Shown in pieces: positions 30,279 through 41,531 of a stretch of DNA of 64,000 nt (positions within the stretch are counted from its first letter, which is position 1; each line of letters begins with the position of its first letter). The notes under the pieces are model-generated. The model made no database searches and was not told where the DNA came from. It saw nothing but the letters and a program-made list of their open reading frames with translations. The position numbers and the translations under genes were made by a program. Where the stretch lies: the NCBI RefSeq assembly GCF_003589595.1, contig NW_020653750.1, positions 5,043,826 through 5,107,825 of the forward strand, read 5' to 3'. Origin of the DNA: Hyposmocoma kahamanoa. Its lineage: Eukaryota; Arthropoda; Insecta; Lepidoptera; Cosmopterigidae.

Positions 30279-31792
30279 AAATTTATATCATGAGTTTTGT
30301 TTCTAACATATTACGATGTCGCACAGCTATGATATTATTTTCTATCTAGTTATCAACACTTAATTAGGTAACTTTTTTCTTGTATTATCTGGCTCTCTCT
30401 ATCATCTATGATCGACATCATTGGTATCTGACCTAACGTGAAGTCATATTGCAATACCAAAATTTGTCTATACCGATCAATAACGAATAGTTCCCAAAAG
30501 TTCAGATATAGGTTATCATGTTACCTGCAAGTTATCTTGAACATGTGAAACATAATTCTTGGCCTTAGCATATAGATGGAAAGCCGATTTTGCCTCTTGG
30601 GATCACACCTTGTTAATACCTAACGTCCGGCCCTTTGACTGGCCATCTCAACTGATCTCAATAATGCAGCATACGCTAGATTAGAGCTGGGGCCCACTAA
30701 TAGCGGATTAAATTATAATACATTGAAGACGGTGGATGGTAAGTACGAGTACAAAATAGTTGACAAAATATTCAAATCGTCTAATCAGGTTTATTGATTT
30801 ATTTACTCGCCATCTTGTTACGTTTACATTGTATTCCGTGAGAATGGCTAACTAATAATTTTACATGTAACAGTAGACAAATCTAGAATGTGAGTTATTC
30901 TGGAAAACATAATATCTTCAATTTGATTCAATATTTTTAGTCCAATCGTATAAATATTCTTGATTTGGACTTCAATATTGCATTTACTCTTTTACATATT
31001 TTCCTACGCTAGTTCAAATACAAATCTCTCTATCGCTGCAATTGAATCATTTATAATACGGTAATGAAAAGAATTAATACTGCCAGGAGCTAAAAATTTG
31101 AATTAACTACCCATAAACTGCCAGTTGCCATGGTTATTGGAAACACTGCTTAGACGATAGAGCCAAAACTCGTATAACAGAGAAGTTAGTTAATTGTATT
31201 CAGAGCATACTTAGCATGAGCTAGAAGACAAAAGTTATCGCATCTACGAAATCTCAATTCGAAAATGACGTCACTACGAACTACCTCTATGTGGGCGAAA
31301 ATGAGCGTTAACGAGATTAAGGCCGTCGCGCACACAAGTGTCAGTTGAAGGAAATTTCTTTAACATAGCATAACGGTCATATTTTGTATACTTTTGACAG
31401 ATCTTCGTAGTAAAATATCCCTGCCACCCTCCGAGCGGTAGACAGGACGTTTATCGTTGTTGTTCTTCACTTTTTTAGTTTTGGGTTCAACTAGAATGTG
31501 TCGCGGCTATTTCGCTATGCCCGATCTATATAATATATAAGCAGAAATCATAATATTATTCTAAGATTTTGCGACGCTGTGTTTTTATTGAGATCAACAA
31601 ATAATTACACATTACAACTAGTACATAGTTATAACTAACAAATAGTAGTTTATGAGTAACAGTTTACACAAACAGTTTTCCAATTCACTAAATCAGGGGC
31701 AGATACAATAACGCAATTATGAAGGTATATATCTACAGGATGCCCCTTCAATAGACACAAGAATAACAAATGTTAAGAACGCCCACAAAAAG
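30279..31792. other. Unique AT-rich DNA
   Basis: About 1.5 kb with no supported gene or repeat. Confidence 0.5.
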
Positions 31793-32011
31793 GATGTCTG
31801 TTTCCCTTTTTTTTTTTTTGACGGGGGGGAAATCTTTATGGATACCCCTGAGCCCAGGGAGACTCAGGGGTTATGTCAGGGGGACTCTCCCTCCAGACTG
31901 GAGGGCCTACCCCACTAAGACCCCCCCGGGTTTCCCTTTCGCCGGTTGAGTCGGCGCCGTGGGATCAGAGAACATTCACCACGACGCCGCCCGGCTGATG
32001 TCTGTTTCCCT
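31793..32011 (-). mobile_element. 5'-truncated G-LINE copy with 15-bp target duplication
   Basis: The 189-bp insert (31808-31996) begins with a T-run (poly(A) on the minus strand), then cggggggg, aaatctttatggatacccct, gagcccagggagactcaggg, and GC-rich 3'-UTR sequence. It is bracketed by gatgtctgtttccct at 31793-31807 and again at 31997-32011. Poly(A) plus a long target duplication is the mark of target-primed reverse transcription. The same LINE tail is found in plus orientation at 50.4-50.73 kb. Confidence 0.92.
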
Positions 32012-32711
32012 GTGGGTAGATTAAAAATTTACAGACTTGGACTTAAGTTAATGACTATGCATAAACTAAATTGTTCTAAAATTACTTGCTACTGTGGATT
32101 TCAGTTGAGATAGAGAGAGAGAGAGAGAGTCATACGTTGATAGATAGCTAGATAACAGTGGCGAGGCGTCAATATAATGCTATATTGATATTACCAGTAG
32201 CAACGCGCATACCCTACCACCTAAAAAACGTTTATTCAAAATATTCACTATTAAACGCGTAATAACTTGTCCCGATGCACCTCAACCAATCAGCGCGAGG
32301 TAAACCGGCAGGTCGGCGAGTTCTATTTCATTCATGAAATCTAGGCGCCCCCATCAAAACACGCACACATTGGCAAAAATCCGCTTGGTAACATATAATG
32401 AAATGGCGGCCGATAAGCCGCAATAATTCAAGTTATTGTTGAATAACGTACACTTAAATTTAAACATTATTCCAACACATTATAGTTTAATTTCTTTTAA
32501 TGTTAGAATCGTTGCCAGATGTAAAACTTTCTTAAAATATTCTAACAAAAAAGCAAATTAATACAGAATATGGTTAATTTCTATTTTGTAAATCTTTATT
32601 ATAAATAGTGTTACATGTGTATCTATATTTTTGGGTGTTTCTTTTTAATAAGACTATGTAACGAATGTAAGTAGAAGGTCATGGTAATTCGTAGGTAAAA
32701 TAGCAACACTT
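32012..32711. other. Unique DNA with GA microsatellite
   Basis: A (GA)n run lies at 32110-32129. Slightly GC-richer text follows at 32270-32420. No gene is recognised. Confidence 0.45.
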
Positions 32712-33285
32712 AGCACACTATAAGTTTCCGGAACTGGCAACTTACATAAACAATATTTAAAAAGTAATTACAACATTTGAAAATGAAACCCTTTGGCTGT
32801 AGAATACAGTTTGTTTAATCTGACTGTCACTTGTTTTACATTGTGGCGTCATTTTAGAAAGTGGTTGTCTACATCACCATGGATTTAATTCGTGAAAATT
32901 TACTTAAATTTCTTTTGAAATTTTCGTAGTATTTTCTCACACAGAGCCAGACAGAAAAATGAATTTTTGAAGGTGAACAACGTTGACCTTATGAGCCATC
33001 CCGCGTACAGGCCCTACCTTGCACCTTGTGACTTTTATTTATTTCCAATAATTAACGACGTCAACGATTTTCATCACCTGAAGAGGCTGTCGAAGAGTAT
33101 GTAAATATGTAAATGTAAAATATGTTTCAGAGATTATCACGGAGGAGTGGCATAAATATTTTTAAAATTGGTTCATTCCTATGAAAGAGGGCATTAACGC
33201 TAACGGAGATTATTTTAAAAAACAATAAATTCAGTTCTGAACATTTATAGTATTTTTTTCTTATTAATGTGCGCCACACGTAGTA
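32712..33285 (+). mobile_element. Mariner copy with large internal deletion
   Basis: The left end gcacactataagtttccgg matches the terminal repeat of the mariners at 34.34 and 63.37 kb. The transposase ATG (atggatttaattcg) is at 32879. After about 20 codons the text jumps to the C-terminal third: TARQTNEFLK-like cagacagaaaaatgaattttt, then the region encoding MSHPAYRP and APCDFYLFP, to the C-terminus near 33225. About 0.7 kb of the coding middle is lost, including the first catalytic Asp region. The right terminal repeat is itself shortened (cttattaatgtgcgcc). Non-autonomous. Confidence 0.85.
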
Positions 33286-33320
33286 TAAATAAAAAAAAGT
33301 AAAAACACTCAGTTATCAAT

Positions 33321-33362
<42 letters not shown>

Positions 33363-34340
33363 CTTTATATATATATATATATATAAAGCTACAAGTTATA
33401 TAGAACACATACTTCCCGATATGGTTGCAGACTAGGACCGTGTTAATAATGTAGGTAGATATAAATGACAATCGAAACTTAAAAGCATTTCGAAAATATG
33501 TCCAAGTTTTATCCTAAGCTTCACTTTATTGTACGTATCGTATTCTTATTCGAGAAAGTAAAACATTACCTTAAATTATTATAATGTCAACCGATTGAAT
33601 ATAATTTAACCGCACTGTACATAATAATAGTTTAACCGCTTTGACTAAAGCTACGCCCTGTCTATGTTGTTCATGATGATTGAGTTTCTATTGTACCCAT
33701 TGATATCTCTGAAGCTCTTTATTAGGCAATACACCCACTCGTGTCTCTGTTTGGAACGGATTCTAACAATGTTACATTCAATCAAATTCTCTATCGCATG
33801 TCTGGTCAACTCGATTTAGTGGTTCGTACCCAATTGGCACCGTTTGTTTCGCAATGTCATGTTCTTCAATTTGTGACCACTTTTACAAAAGTCACTCATA
33901 TTTGTTTTGCGATGTAGAATTCTTATATCCAATATCTATTTTTTGCAAAGGAAGCATTTATTAAAGTACAGGTTAATAAGCAGGTTAATGGGTGTAACGA
34001 GACACATATTTAACACATTAGAGCGTGCTACGCACTATTAGATGTAGAACTACGTACTATTACGTCGTTTAATTTCACCGAAGAACGTAAAAGAACGCTA
34101 TTTGGGCATATACAATTTTAATAGTCGTCATTAACGATCAAATAGACGTCATTGCTATGCAACATAGTTTCCCAAAATGGTCCCTATCACTCCCCAGTGG
34201 GCATTGAAGAGTCCTAGGAGGGCGGCGGTAGGGGCTTCGGAAGCAATTGGGCGCGTAGATGCTGTCCAGGGGCTACCGTAAACAAAAAATAAAATAAAAA
34301 CGTGAATTATCTATATAAACTATACCACATAATACGTGTG
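33286..34340. other. AT repeat and unique DNA
   Basis: (AT)n tracts at about 33329-33390 are separated by agcttt / aaagct words and could fold into a hairpin. A GC-richer LINE-like fragment (cactccccagtgggcattga, cctaggagggcggcggtagg) lies at about 34175-34280. Nothing else is recognised. Confidence 0.45.
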
Positions 34341-35602
34341 ACGCACTATAAGTTTTCGGAATGAATAAGAAAAAAACACTATAAATGGTCAGAAATGAAT
34401 TTATTGTTCCTCAGAATATTCTCCGTTACCGTTAATGCACTTTTTCATACAAATGAACCAATTTTGAAAACAATTATGCCATTCCTCCGTGACAATCTCT
34501 AAAACATATTTTTCATACTCTTCGACAGCCTCTTCAGGTGATGAAAATCGTTGACCGCGTAACTGGTTCTTCATTTTTGGAAATAAACGTTACAGGGTGC
34601 CAGGTCAGGACTCTACGCGGCATGGCTCATAAGGTCAACGCTGTTCACCTTCAAAAATTCATTTGTCTGTCTGGCCGTGGGAGAACTGGCATTATCGTGG
34701 TGCAAGATGATACGTCCGTGATACGTGCAAGATGCGTCTACGGTTATTTTTAAGGAGTTTGTCAATAACTTCCGGCAAACAAATGGTCGTGTACCAATCA
34801 CTATTCACGGTACAACGATTTTCCAAAGCAACAGTACCCACATGTCCAGTTTTATTTAAAAAAGAAGCAGTCATCCGCTTAGAGGCACTTGCCACGCGCG
34901 ACGCTTTGATTGGTTTGGGCTCATCTCGAAAGACCCATGTGGTCGATTGCTGCTTTGTTTTGGGATCGTAACTATAAATCCATGTTTCGTCACCTGTTAC
35001 TATGTCCCACACCAAAATTTGATGCCCCTTTCGTTGAATCTGGTAAGCATGGCATTGCACCAAGTGACGCGATCTATTTTTTGAGCCTCAGTCAAATTGT
35101 GCGGGATCTACTGAGAGCACAGCTTTTTCACACCCAAATGTTTGTGTAGTATTGATTGTATTTAACTCATGCCTATGCCTAAAGATGCCCGAATCTCATG
35201 GTATATCACATGACTGTCTGATTCACAGCAGTAGACGGGCGACCATCACGAAATTCGTCACTGAGATTCACACGACCGCGTTTGAATTCTGCAAACCAGC
35301 TATAAATAGTCGTCTTGCATAGTGCTTCATCGCCAAAAGCAGTTTGAAGACGAGCAAAACTCCGCTGAGCTGTTAAATTACACTAAAAGTTGTAGAAAAT
35401 CATACTACGAAAATTTTCACGAGTTAAATCCATGGCGATGTAGACAACCAATTATTAAAATGACGCCACAATGTAAAAACAAGTGAAAGTCAGATTAAAT
35501 AAACTGTATTTTACAACCAAAGAATTCCGTTTTCAAATGTTGTAATTACTTTTTAAAAATTGTTTATGTAAGTGGCCAGTTCCGAAAACTTACAGTGCGC
35601 CC
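34341..35602 (-). mobile_element. Near full-length mariner element, inactive
   Basis: Terminal repeats acgcactataagttttcgga (left, from 34341) and the complement of the right end gcgcactgtaagttttcgga match over about 20 bp. Total length is about 1.26 kb, normal for mariner. TA flanks are not clearly preserved. The enclosed transposase is broken. Confidence 0.88.
34401..35433 (-). pseudogene. Mariner transposase pseudogene
   Basis: Runs from ATG at 35433 (MDLTRENFRSMIFYNF) to TAA at 34403-34401. That is 1,033 nt, about the length of a mariner transposase, but not a multiple of three. Recognisable in several frames are DETWIYSYDPKTKQQSTTWV, the SKTGH-like NKTGHVGTVALENRCTVNSD, WYTTICLPEVIDKL, and a catalytic HHDNASS on the minus strand near 34690. 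The C-terminus is close to ...NGEYSEEQ. Frameshifts separate these blocks, so no complete enzyme can be made. Confidence 0.88.
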
Positions 35603-36086
35603 TATGCACATATAATTTTTTCATTGTGATTTTTTGTGTTAAGTTAATATAAAGAACACGTGTTTTCAATCATTTTTTGTAGTGATGGGCGTTCAAACTT
35701 TTTTATCTCGCCTAAGGTGATCCAAAAATTTTGAGAACCTATGCTCTACAACATATCAAAATATCAAATCTCTAGCGACATACAGTATCGAAATTTCATA
35801 AGATAAGTAAGCACTATTCACACATATTGAGTGTGTGCGTTATTATTACACACACCAATGATGGCAGGCATACACGCGCAACGTCGGCGGCGGTGGCCGG
35901 TTAATAATGACGACTTCAATATATATTGACGTCAGTATCATTATGTCTTACATTCAGTTGATAGCCTGTAGAAGTTGCATGAAAAAATATCTGCCACAGC
36001 GCATCAATCGGCAAAAGCACGATACTCGCTTGACTGTTCACAGATATTAAAACTGTATCTACACAATGATGGTCGACTTTTTTTTA
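35603..36086. other. Spacer with SINE-A tail remnant
   Basis: Only the last ~30 bp of a plus-strand SINE-A (tattgagtgtgtgcgttatt) are seen at 35815-35846. Nothing else is recognised. Confidence 0.5.
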
Positions 36087-36362
36087 TAATATCAAGTGAC
36101 GGGATGAACAAGTCGTGCGCCTGATGTTGAACTACACGCCTACGCCGTCCATAACGATTGTAATGCCACTCAGAGCTTTAAATATTGAAGATCTGAGAGC
36201 CATTGCCACCACGCCTGTCACCATGAGGCATAAGTTGATAATCCCATGTGCCTGTAAATCATCAGCACCCTTACCATTAAAAACCGGATCGCACTAATGC
36301 TTACATTAATGCTTCGCCGCAGAAATAGGCACGGTGGCAGTACTTCCCTGGACGAACTTTTT
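36087..36362 (-). mobile_element. SINE-B copy
   Basis: aagtgacgggatgaacaagt, gcgcctgatgttgaactaca, aatgccactcagagctttaa, ccatgtgcctgtaaatcatc, cgcagaaataggcacggtgg, ttccctggacgaac. A short duplication (aatgcttacattaatgcttc) lies before the cgcagaaatagg motif. Confidence 0.88.
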
Positions 36363-36640
36363 TTAATTAGAAATGTCGTATGCCTTTTGACAAAATGTTA
36401 CTTACGACGCTTAAAATTTTTACCGTCGATACAAAGATAGTAATTTTGTTGATTTGTCGAATTTTAGAATGTCGTAAGTGATATTTTGACGTAAATGACA
36501 TTTTCCCGTACGACAAATTGCCCCTTGCGATACTTCACATTTTCACCGTCGATGTACTGCCCTCCTTGTCATAAGTAACGTTCAGGAATGTATTATTATA
36601 TCTGAAATCTACGAAACTAGATCTACAACTCCCTATAAGC
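36363..36640 (+). repeat. Two-fold direct repeat
   Basis: cttacgacgcttaaaatttt..accgtcgatac (from about 36411) and cttgcgatacttcacatttt..accgtcgatgt (from about 36527) are related and spaced about 116 bp. Tgtcgta/tacgaca words are frequent between them. Probably part of a non-coding mobile element. Confidence 0.45.
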
Positions 36641-36694
36641 GGTTTTTTATATCTTATTTTGTTTCAGTTTTTTGAAAGTAATTATTAATACAAA

Positions 36695-36800
36695 GATCGA
36701 ACACTCAGAAAAAATTCCTTCAATCCGGCCGGATTCGAACCGACGCCTTCTAGCATACCGTACCAGACGCTATACCCAGACGCCAGATTTCTTCGAATGT
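36695..36800 (-). repeat. H-repeat with tRNA-like B-box
   Basis: gatcgaacactcagaaaaaa, ttccttcaatccggccggat, tcgaaccgacgccttctagc, then gtaccagacgcta. The order matches 58.92-59.02 kb. The ggattcgaacc word resembles an inverted tRNA T-loop/B-box, suggesting a tRNA-derived SINE head. Confidence 0.55.
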
Positions 36801-37350
36801 GTGGTTACGTTAAACAGTTTCAACATTTGTTTCTAATCTAATCTCAATTTAATTTGGCGACCAATTTTGTTAAAATATTTTTCATTATTGTTTAGTTTTT
36901 TCAGCGTTTTCACGTTTTGTTTGACTTTTTCCAAGTTATGTTTTATGCAAGGTAGTAAAATTTGGTGTCATTTGATTTATACACAGAATACGAACAAGGA
37001 AAATTTCAAGTAAGTTTTTATGGTAACCTTTTCAGTGATAAAATCTTTATGTGATTCAATGGAATTGTTTTTATTTTCTAAAGAATTTGAGTTGTTTTCT
37101 TCAGTGAAAATGGGTAGCAATTAGTTTTAACGATAGCTCGCGGTAGTTGGAGATCAATTAACGACGACGACAGGAGTCGGGATAACGACGCCTTCAAGTG
37201 GAAACTATTTCTTGGATAGTGTTGTTACTTTATTCGGATAAAAATTTTGAGCACTTTCTTAAGTACGGTCTGACATAATGTTTTAGTACTTTTCGATTAA
37301 CTGTAAATTGAGAATAATCATAATCCTTCCAGTTTGACTATACTTATATT
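36801..37350. other. No recognisable feature
   Basis: AT-rich; nothing recognised. Confidence 0.45.
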
Positions 37351-37641
37351 AGCAGTAGTAGAGCTCCTTGTGAAAGAGTTCGTCTATGGAAGTACTGCTA
37401 CCTTACCTATTTCTGCCACCAAGCAGTAATATCAGCATTACTGTGTTCCGGTTTTGAAGGGTCAGAACACAGTCAGGTCAGAAGGGAAATTAGAGGCACA
37501 TGAGACTTGTCAACTTACGTCTCAAGGCGGGCGCAATGGCAGTGCCCCTCATATCTTTGCAATTCAAAGCTCTGAGTGGCACTGCCATCCGCCGCACCAA
37601 CCATCAGGCGTACGACTTGTTCGTCCCATCACTTGATATTT
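37351..37641 (+). mobile_element. SINE-B copy
   Basis: agcagtagtagagctccttg, ttacctatttctgccaccaa, gcattactgtgttccggttt, gagacttgtcaacttacgtc, ggcagtgcccctcatatctt, accatcaggcgtacgacttg and catcacttgatattt. The middle carries a small rearrangement (cagaacacagtcaggtcaga). Confidence 0.9.
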
Positions 37642-37678
37642 AAAAAAAAAATTAATAGTACCCCACGATAAAATGTAC

Positions 37679-37955
37679 ATTCATCATCATCATCATTATC
37701 AATCCATTTATATTCCACTGCTGGGCACGGGTCTTTTCCATTCAGTCGAGAGTTTAGGCTATAATCCGTCACGCTGGCCCAATGTGGGTTGGGGACTTCA
37801 AATCTTCGACGTGCAGGTTTCATCGCGATGTTCTCCTTCACCGAAAAGCTCATGGTAAATTTCAAATTAAATTTTGAATATAAATTCCGAAAAACTCAGG
37901 GGCGATTCGAACCTACGCCCTCTCCTTGAGAGGCGGTAGGTTGAACCACAGCCTC
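37679..37955 (+). mobile_element. SINE-D copy, best preserved
   Basis: tcatcatcatcatcattatc, ttccactgctgggcacgggt, aatgtgggttggggacttca, cgacgtgcaggtttcatcgc, aaagctcatggtaaatttca, ggggcgattcgaacctacgc and ccttgagaggcggtaggttg. The last blocks form a tRNA-like end (complement of ggttcgaatcg). Confidence 0.88.
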
Positions 37956-38383
37956 AATTTACTGTATCAGTCTTTGTACGTTTTACTGTAAGGCATGTGT
38001 TTCTTATAAAAACAGATTTGAAATACACAGTCATAAAAGTCTCTGGCGCGCAGAATAGGTGCAAGCACCAACAGCATCATCGACTGCGCGTGTCTTGCTC
38101 ATTGCATTTAATAATAATGCTATTTAGAATTCAATTGTGTAATTTGTCTGATAATTTGTTTGTTTATGAACTTGTAGTATATGTCGAAATTTATAATGTA
38201 ATTTATTTATTTTAATTTATTTTGTTTCATTTTTGTGTTGAAGAGTAGATGTTATAAAATTATTAAAATAATGTTATTCTAATTTGTATGTAACCAACAA
38301 TTAGTGTAAGTTGGCAAACTAACACCAGTGATCCGAGTTGGTTCAAATAAAGACGTTTATTATTATTATAATGATTATAATAA
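37956..38383. other. No recognisable feature
   Basis: AT-rich; a short ATT run at 38360-38380 directly precedes the R-repeat. Confidence 0.45.
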
Positions 38384-38520
38384 ATGGGACCATTATGGAG
38401 GTACACTCTTTCCAACAAAAAAGAATCATGGAAACCGGGGCGCAAATACTGGAGTTATCACGTAACATACATACAAAAGAAACAGTCGAATTGAGACCTT
38501 TTTTGAAGTCGGTTAAAAAA
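38384..38520 (-). repeat. R-repeat copy 4, partial
   Basis: Complement: accgacttcaaaaaaggtct, tcaattcgactgtttctttt, gtatgttacgtgataactcc and ccggtttccatgattc. About 135 bp only. Confidence 0.75.
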
Positions 38521-38579
38521 GATACCTTTAAAGACACCTACTAATGTTTAATCTTTGAATGGTGCGTTGGGTGTAAAGG

Positions 38580-38764
38580 AGTGCCTCCGTGGCCGAACGG
38601 TTACCATACTGGACTGCCACACAGGGGTCCCGGGTTCGATTCCCTGGCCGGGAGAAATATTTGTATAGCCTACATTTATTTCTCTCGTGACTTTGGGTGT
38701 AATTTGTGGTTGTCCCCCTATGTGTGTGTCCCTAGTGCTATGAGTGTGTGCATTATTATTGTAT
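38580..38764 (+). mobile_element. SINE-A copy 8
   Basis: gtgcctccgtggccgaacgg, ggtcccgggttcgattccct, ggccgggagaaatatttgta, ctcgtgactttgggtgtaat, then a roughly 30-40-bp deletion before cctagtgc and tgagtgtgtgcattattatt. Confidence 0.9.
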
Positions 38765-38795
38765 AAAAAAAATAGGATGAATAAAAGGGTCCAAT

Positions 38796-40356
38796 CACAG
38801 ACATATATCTAGATAGACGCCGCAAGTACAGCAATTTGTATGAAAACCAAGCGTGCACATTTTTTGTACCCACTATGACGTCACAAGAACTATTTAGTGA
38901 TGGGAACCTTGTTCAACTATTTGTTGATTACAAGTAGTTGGAATATTAATATAGTAGAAAAATAATAGAATAAGATAGTTGTCCTATATTTGACTTGTTT
39001 TTAAAAAAATGTTGATCACTTAAAAAATTAAGACTTAAATTTTTAATCGACAACAAATATTAAAATTATTGTCCTTCCAATAAAATGACCTTATTATATA
39101 ACATCTTTTTGTAATAGAAGATCTTATCGATTAACTTAAATAATGAAAACGCACATCAATATATTATGAACTTGCGACTGACTGCCGTAATTAATTTTAC
39201 TAGATGGTTTTCTGTTGGTAATTGATCAAATTTATGAATGGCAAGACAAATGAAAATGTTACTGCTGACAAAATATGGTAAAATCTTATTAATTAGAAGA
39301 AGTTTACTTAGCGACGGCCTTCCTATGAAATTTTTGTGATTTGTTTATTATTTCTTGGAACTCTGCTACTCTGCATATTTGTATAGCATCTTAGGTGGGA
39401 TAAACTAGACCACCTTCGTCCTCGAAAACAACGAACTCTCATGGCTACAAATGAATAAAATTGAAATAAGCGCGCGCTATTGGGTATCTGAGTTAGAACT
39501 GATTGAGACAGCCAGTAGCGCGCACTTATTCCAATTTTATCGCGCGCGTCGCTACTAACATGCGTAGCCATACTTCGGGGGCAATATTTTTGTATAAACA
39601 GCGCACAGTTAATTCTTTGCATTATATATTTTCTTTGTATTACTCGTACTACATATGCCGTGATGTATGTAATTACTTGCTCACTATATTCGGACATTCG
39701 AGGCTACGTGCTGCAAAAATTATCGAAATTACAGATACTACTGATAATAGATACAACAAAACTGAAAAAAAAAAACGAAACGTTACTAAACGTGATGACA
39801 AAAGAGTTACAGAATATTTTTATAATATTGCTAAGGTCATAATAATTATCCTCCCTTTGTTTTCAAAATCGATCAGAATCGGGAACAGTGTTGCCTAACG
39901 TATACATCACTAAATGTTAAATTTGGCCAAAGAAATGTACAAGCGGCCTTACCACGAACCTGAATTCATTATATAAAAAGGATCACAAATGTATCGCACC
40001 AGTTAAAAGCCGTAATGTATTACAAATCATGAGATATACACTCGGTCGCATATTTGTCTTCTGGAAATTCGTACAAAACCAAAATAATTCTTTTTTAAAG
40101 TAAATTATGCATCTTCTGATTACAAAATCACTTGCCCGTGGAAGGAAACGACCCTGCTTACCTGTTTACCCACAGTTATGGTACTTTTGCAGTGTATAAT
40201 CGCGCAATTATGCATTTTTTGCGTTTTTGACTGGTGTTTATCTACGATAACGGTCGAGCGCGTTCGGAATGTTAGCAGCGGCAAGTAAATGAATTTCACT
40301 TACTTTGGGCATGCGAAGTATGTACACTTGCGGCGTATATCTAGATATATGTCTGT
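38796..40356. mobile_element. Inverted-repeat DNA element, 1.56 kb, non-autonomous
   Basis: The left end acagacatatatctagatag, then acgccgcaagt, is mirrored at the right end (complement acagacatatatctagatat, then acgccgcaagt), about 34 bp of terminal repeat. The 10-bp direct repeat gggtccaatc lies immediately outside both ends (38786-38795 and 40357-40366). A 9-11-bp target duplication would fit a Mutator-like element, but no transposase frame is present, so the class is inferred. The interior contains a 29-bp imperfect hairpin at 39449-39541 and AT-rich filler. A diverged relative of the left end occurs at 19345-19453. Confidence 0.85.
39449..39541. repeat. Imperfect hairpin with GC-rich arms
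   Basis: ataaaattgaaataagcgcg at the left and the complement of the right arm ataaaattggaataagtgcg pair over about 29 bp, with a ~34-nt loop. Outer words atggctac and gtagccat extend the symmetry with a bulge. It lies inside the 38.8-kb element. Open frames over it on both strands mirror each other and are not genes. Confidence 0.75.
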
Positions 40357-40367
40357 GGGTCCAATCA

Positions 40368-41470
40368 TTAATTCAGTTGGTGATTACACCCATGATCATC
40401 AACAACTTAATGTAATAAATTAAAATAAAGTAATGTAAATTAAATAAAACAATTTTTGTAACACTCTCAACTCCCACACTTTACTTTGAAACCTGATATT
40501 ATGGAACGCATAATAATCGATGAAGTTCTCTATTTCGACGCATTTTTTACTTTGCCTTATTTAAACACATTTATTGAAAATACTACACCAGTTTTAATTA
40601 AAACATTGCATTGCACTTAAACAAAACAAAGCATGCATTTTCAACAGCGGACGTACAGTTGAAATTTTATTTACAATATTAATTTGTACACTATTCGGTG
40701 TTCATCGGTTGACCGGAATTGTCAATGGATTGGATACCGGATAGTGCCAGTCCGGATACGATCTGAATGTCGCAGCCCTATCTTTAACTATTCAACTGCT
40801 ACATAGTAGATAGATGGATTGAACGTTTGTCTGTAATAGGTACCGGATCCTTTAGAAGGAAATTTGGAATCCTGAAACGTTGGTAGTATTTTGTAATGAT
40901 TAGTTGTTTTAATCATTATCGTAATAAGCTGTAGGTACCTATTGTATAGGTATTGTATAGGTTTTTTGTAAAATACTAAAAATCTCGCAGGTTTATATTA
41001 TTAACATCATAAACAACAACTTTTTACAAAGTGTTTATCGAGTTCCTATGTTTTCGCGATCGTTACACTTGTTGTATTGTGGTGATAATTCTGTGCAATA
41101 GCAAAGAAAATCAAGCGGGAGGTGTTGTTAAACAAATTACTTTCAAATACAGGTCTAAATAGTTTCAGTTATGAAGCAATTTATTCGAAGCCTATATTTG
41201 TGTTTTTTTTAAACAAAGCAACGTATAGGGCCCTTTACACATTCTATACTCACGGCTGCCTCAGTCATTTGGTTTGTTTGAAAAAACAAATTCCTATATT
41301 CGATTTAAATCCGAAAAAATTCTGAAAAAATGCTTCATTTTTACAGGCAGTTTTATTATGCACTGAAAAAGATTGACTTTAATAAAGTTACTTTATGGAA
41401 TCAATCACAACATGGTCATATTTCTATAACTTAAAATAATTTCTGATACTATTGCGATGGATAATAATCA
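40368..41470. repeat. Spacer with two repeat fragments
   Basis: At 40948-41030, ggttttttgtaaaatactaa and ttattaacatcataaacaac match 49806-49890. At 41268-41335, ggtttgtttgaaaaaacaaa and cgatttaaatccgaaaaaat match the arm of the MITE at 54.7-55.0 kb. No gene is recognised. Confidence 0.55.
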
Positions 41471-41531
41471 TAATATAATAATGCACACACTCATAGCCCC
41501 GCACTAGGAAAACCCTGTGTCGCGGGTGCCA
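41471..41531 (-). mobile_element. SINE-A copy 9, cut by another insertion
   Basis: Only the tail side is present: aataatgcacacactcatag, ccccgcactaggaaaaccct, gtgtcgcgggtgcca. It ends abruptly at the AAAG tail of the next repeat. Confidence 0.82.

Noticed and set aside
31808..31996. GC-rich segment as a promoter or CpG island
   Set aside because: It is bounded by a T-run and a 15-bp target duplication, and its complement recurs at 50.4-50.7 kb, so it is a LINE tail.
38581..38655. Possible true tRNA gene (A-box and B-box present)
   Set aside because: It cannot form a full cloverleaf in normal spacing, is followed by SINE body and tail, and has many copies; it is a SINE head.
39323..39898. Overlapping frames of 124 and 131 codons on opposite strands
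   Set aside because: Both run over the palindrome inside the 38.8-kb element, so each mirrors the other.
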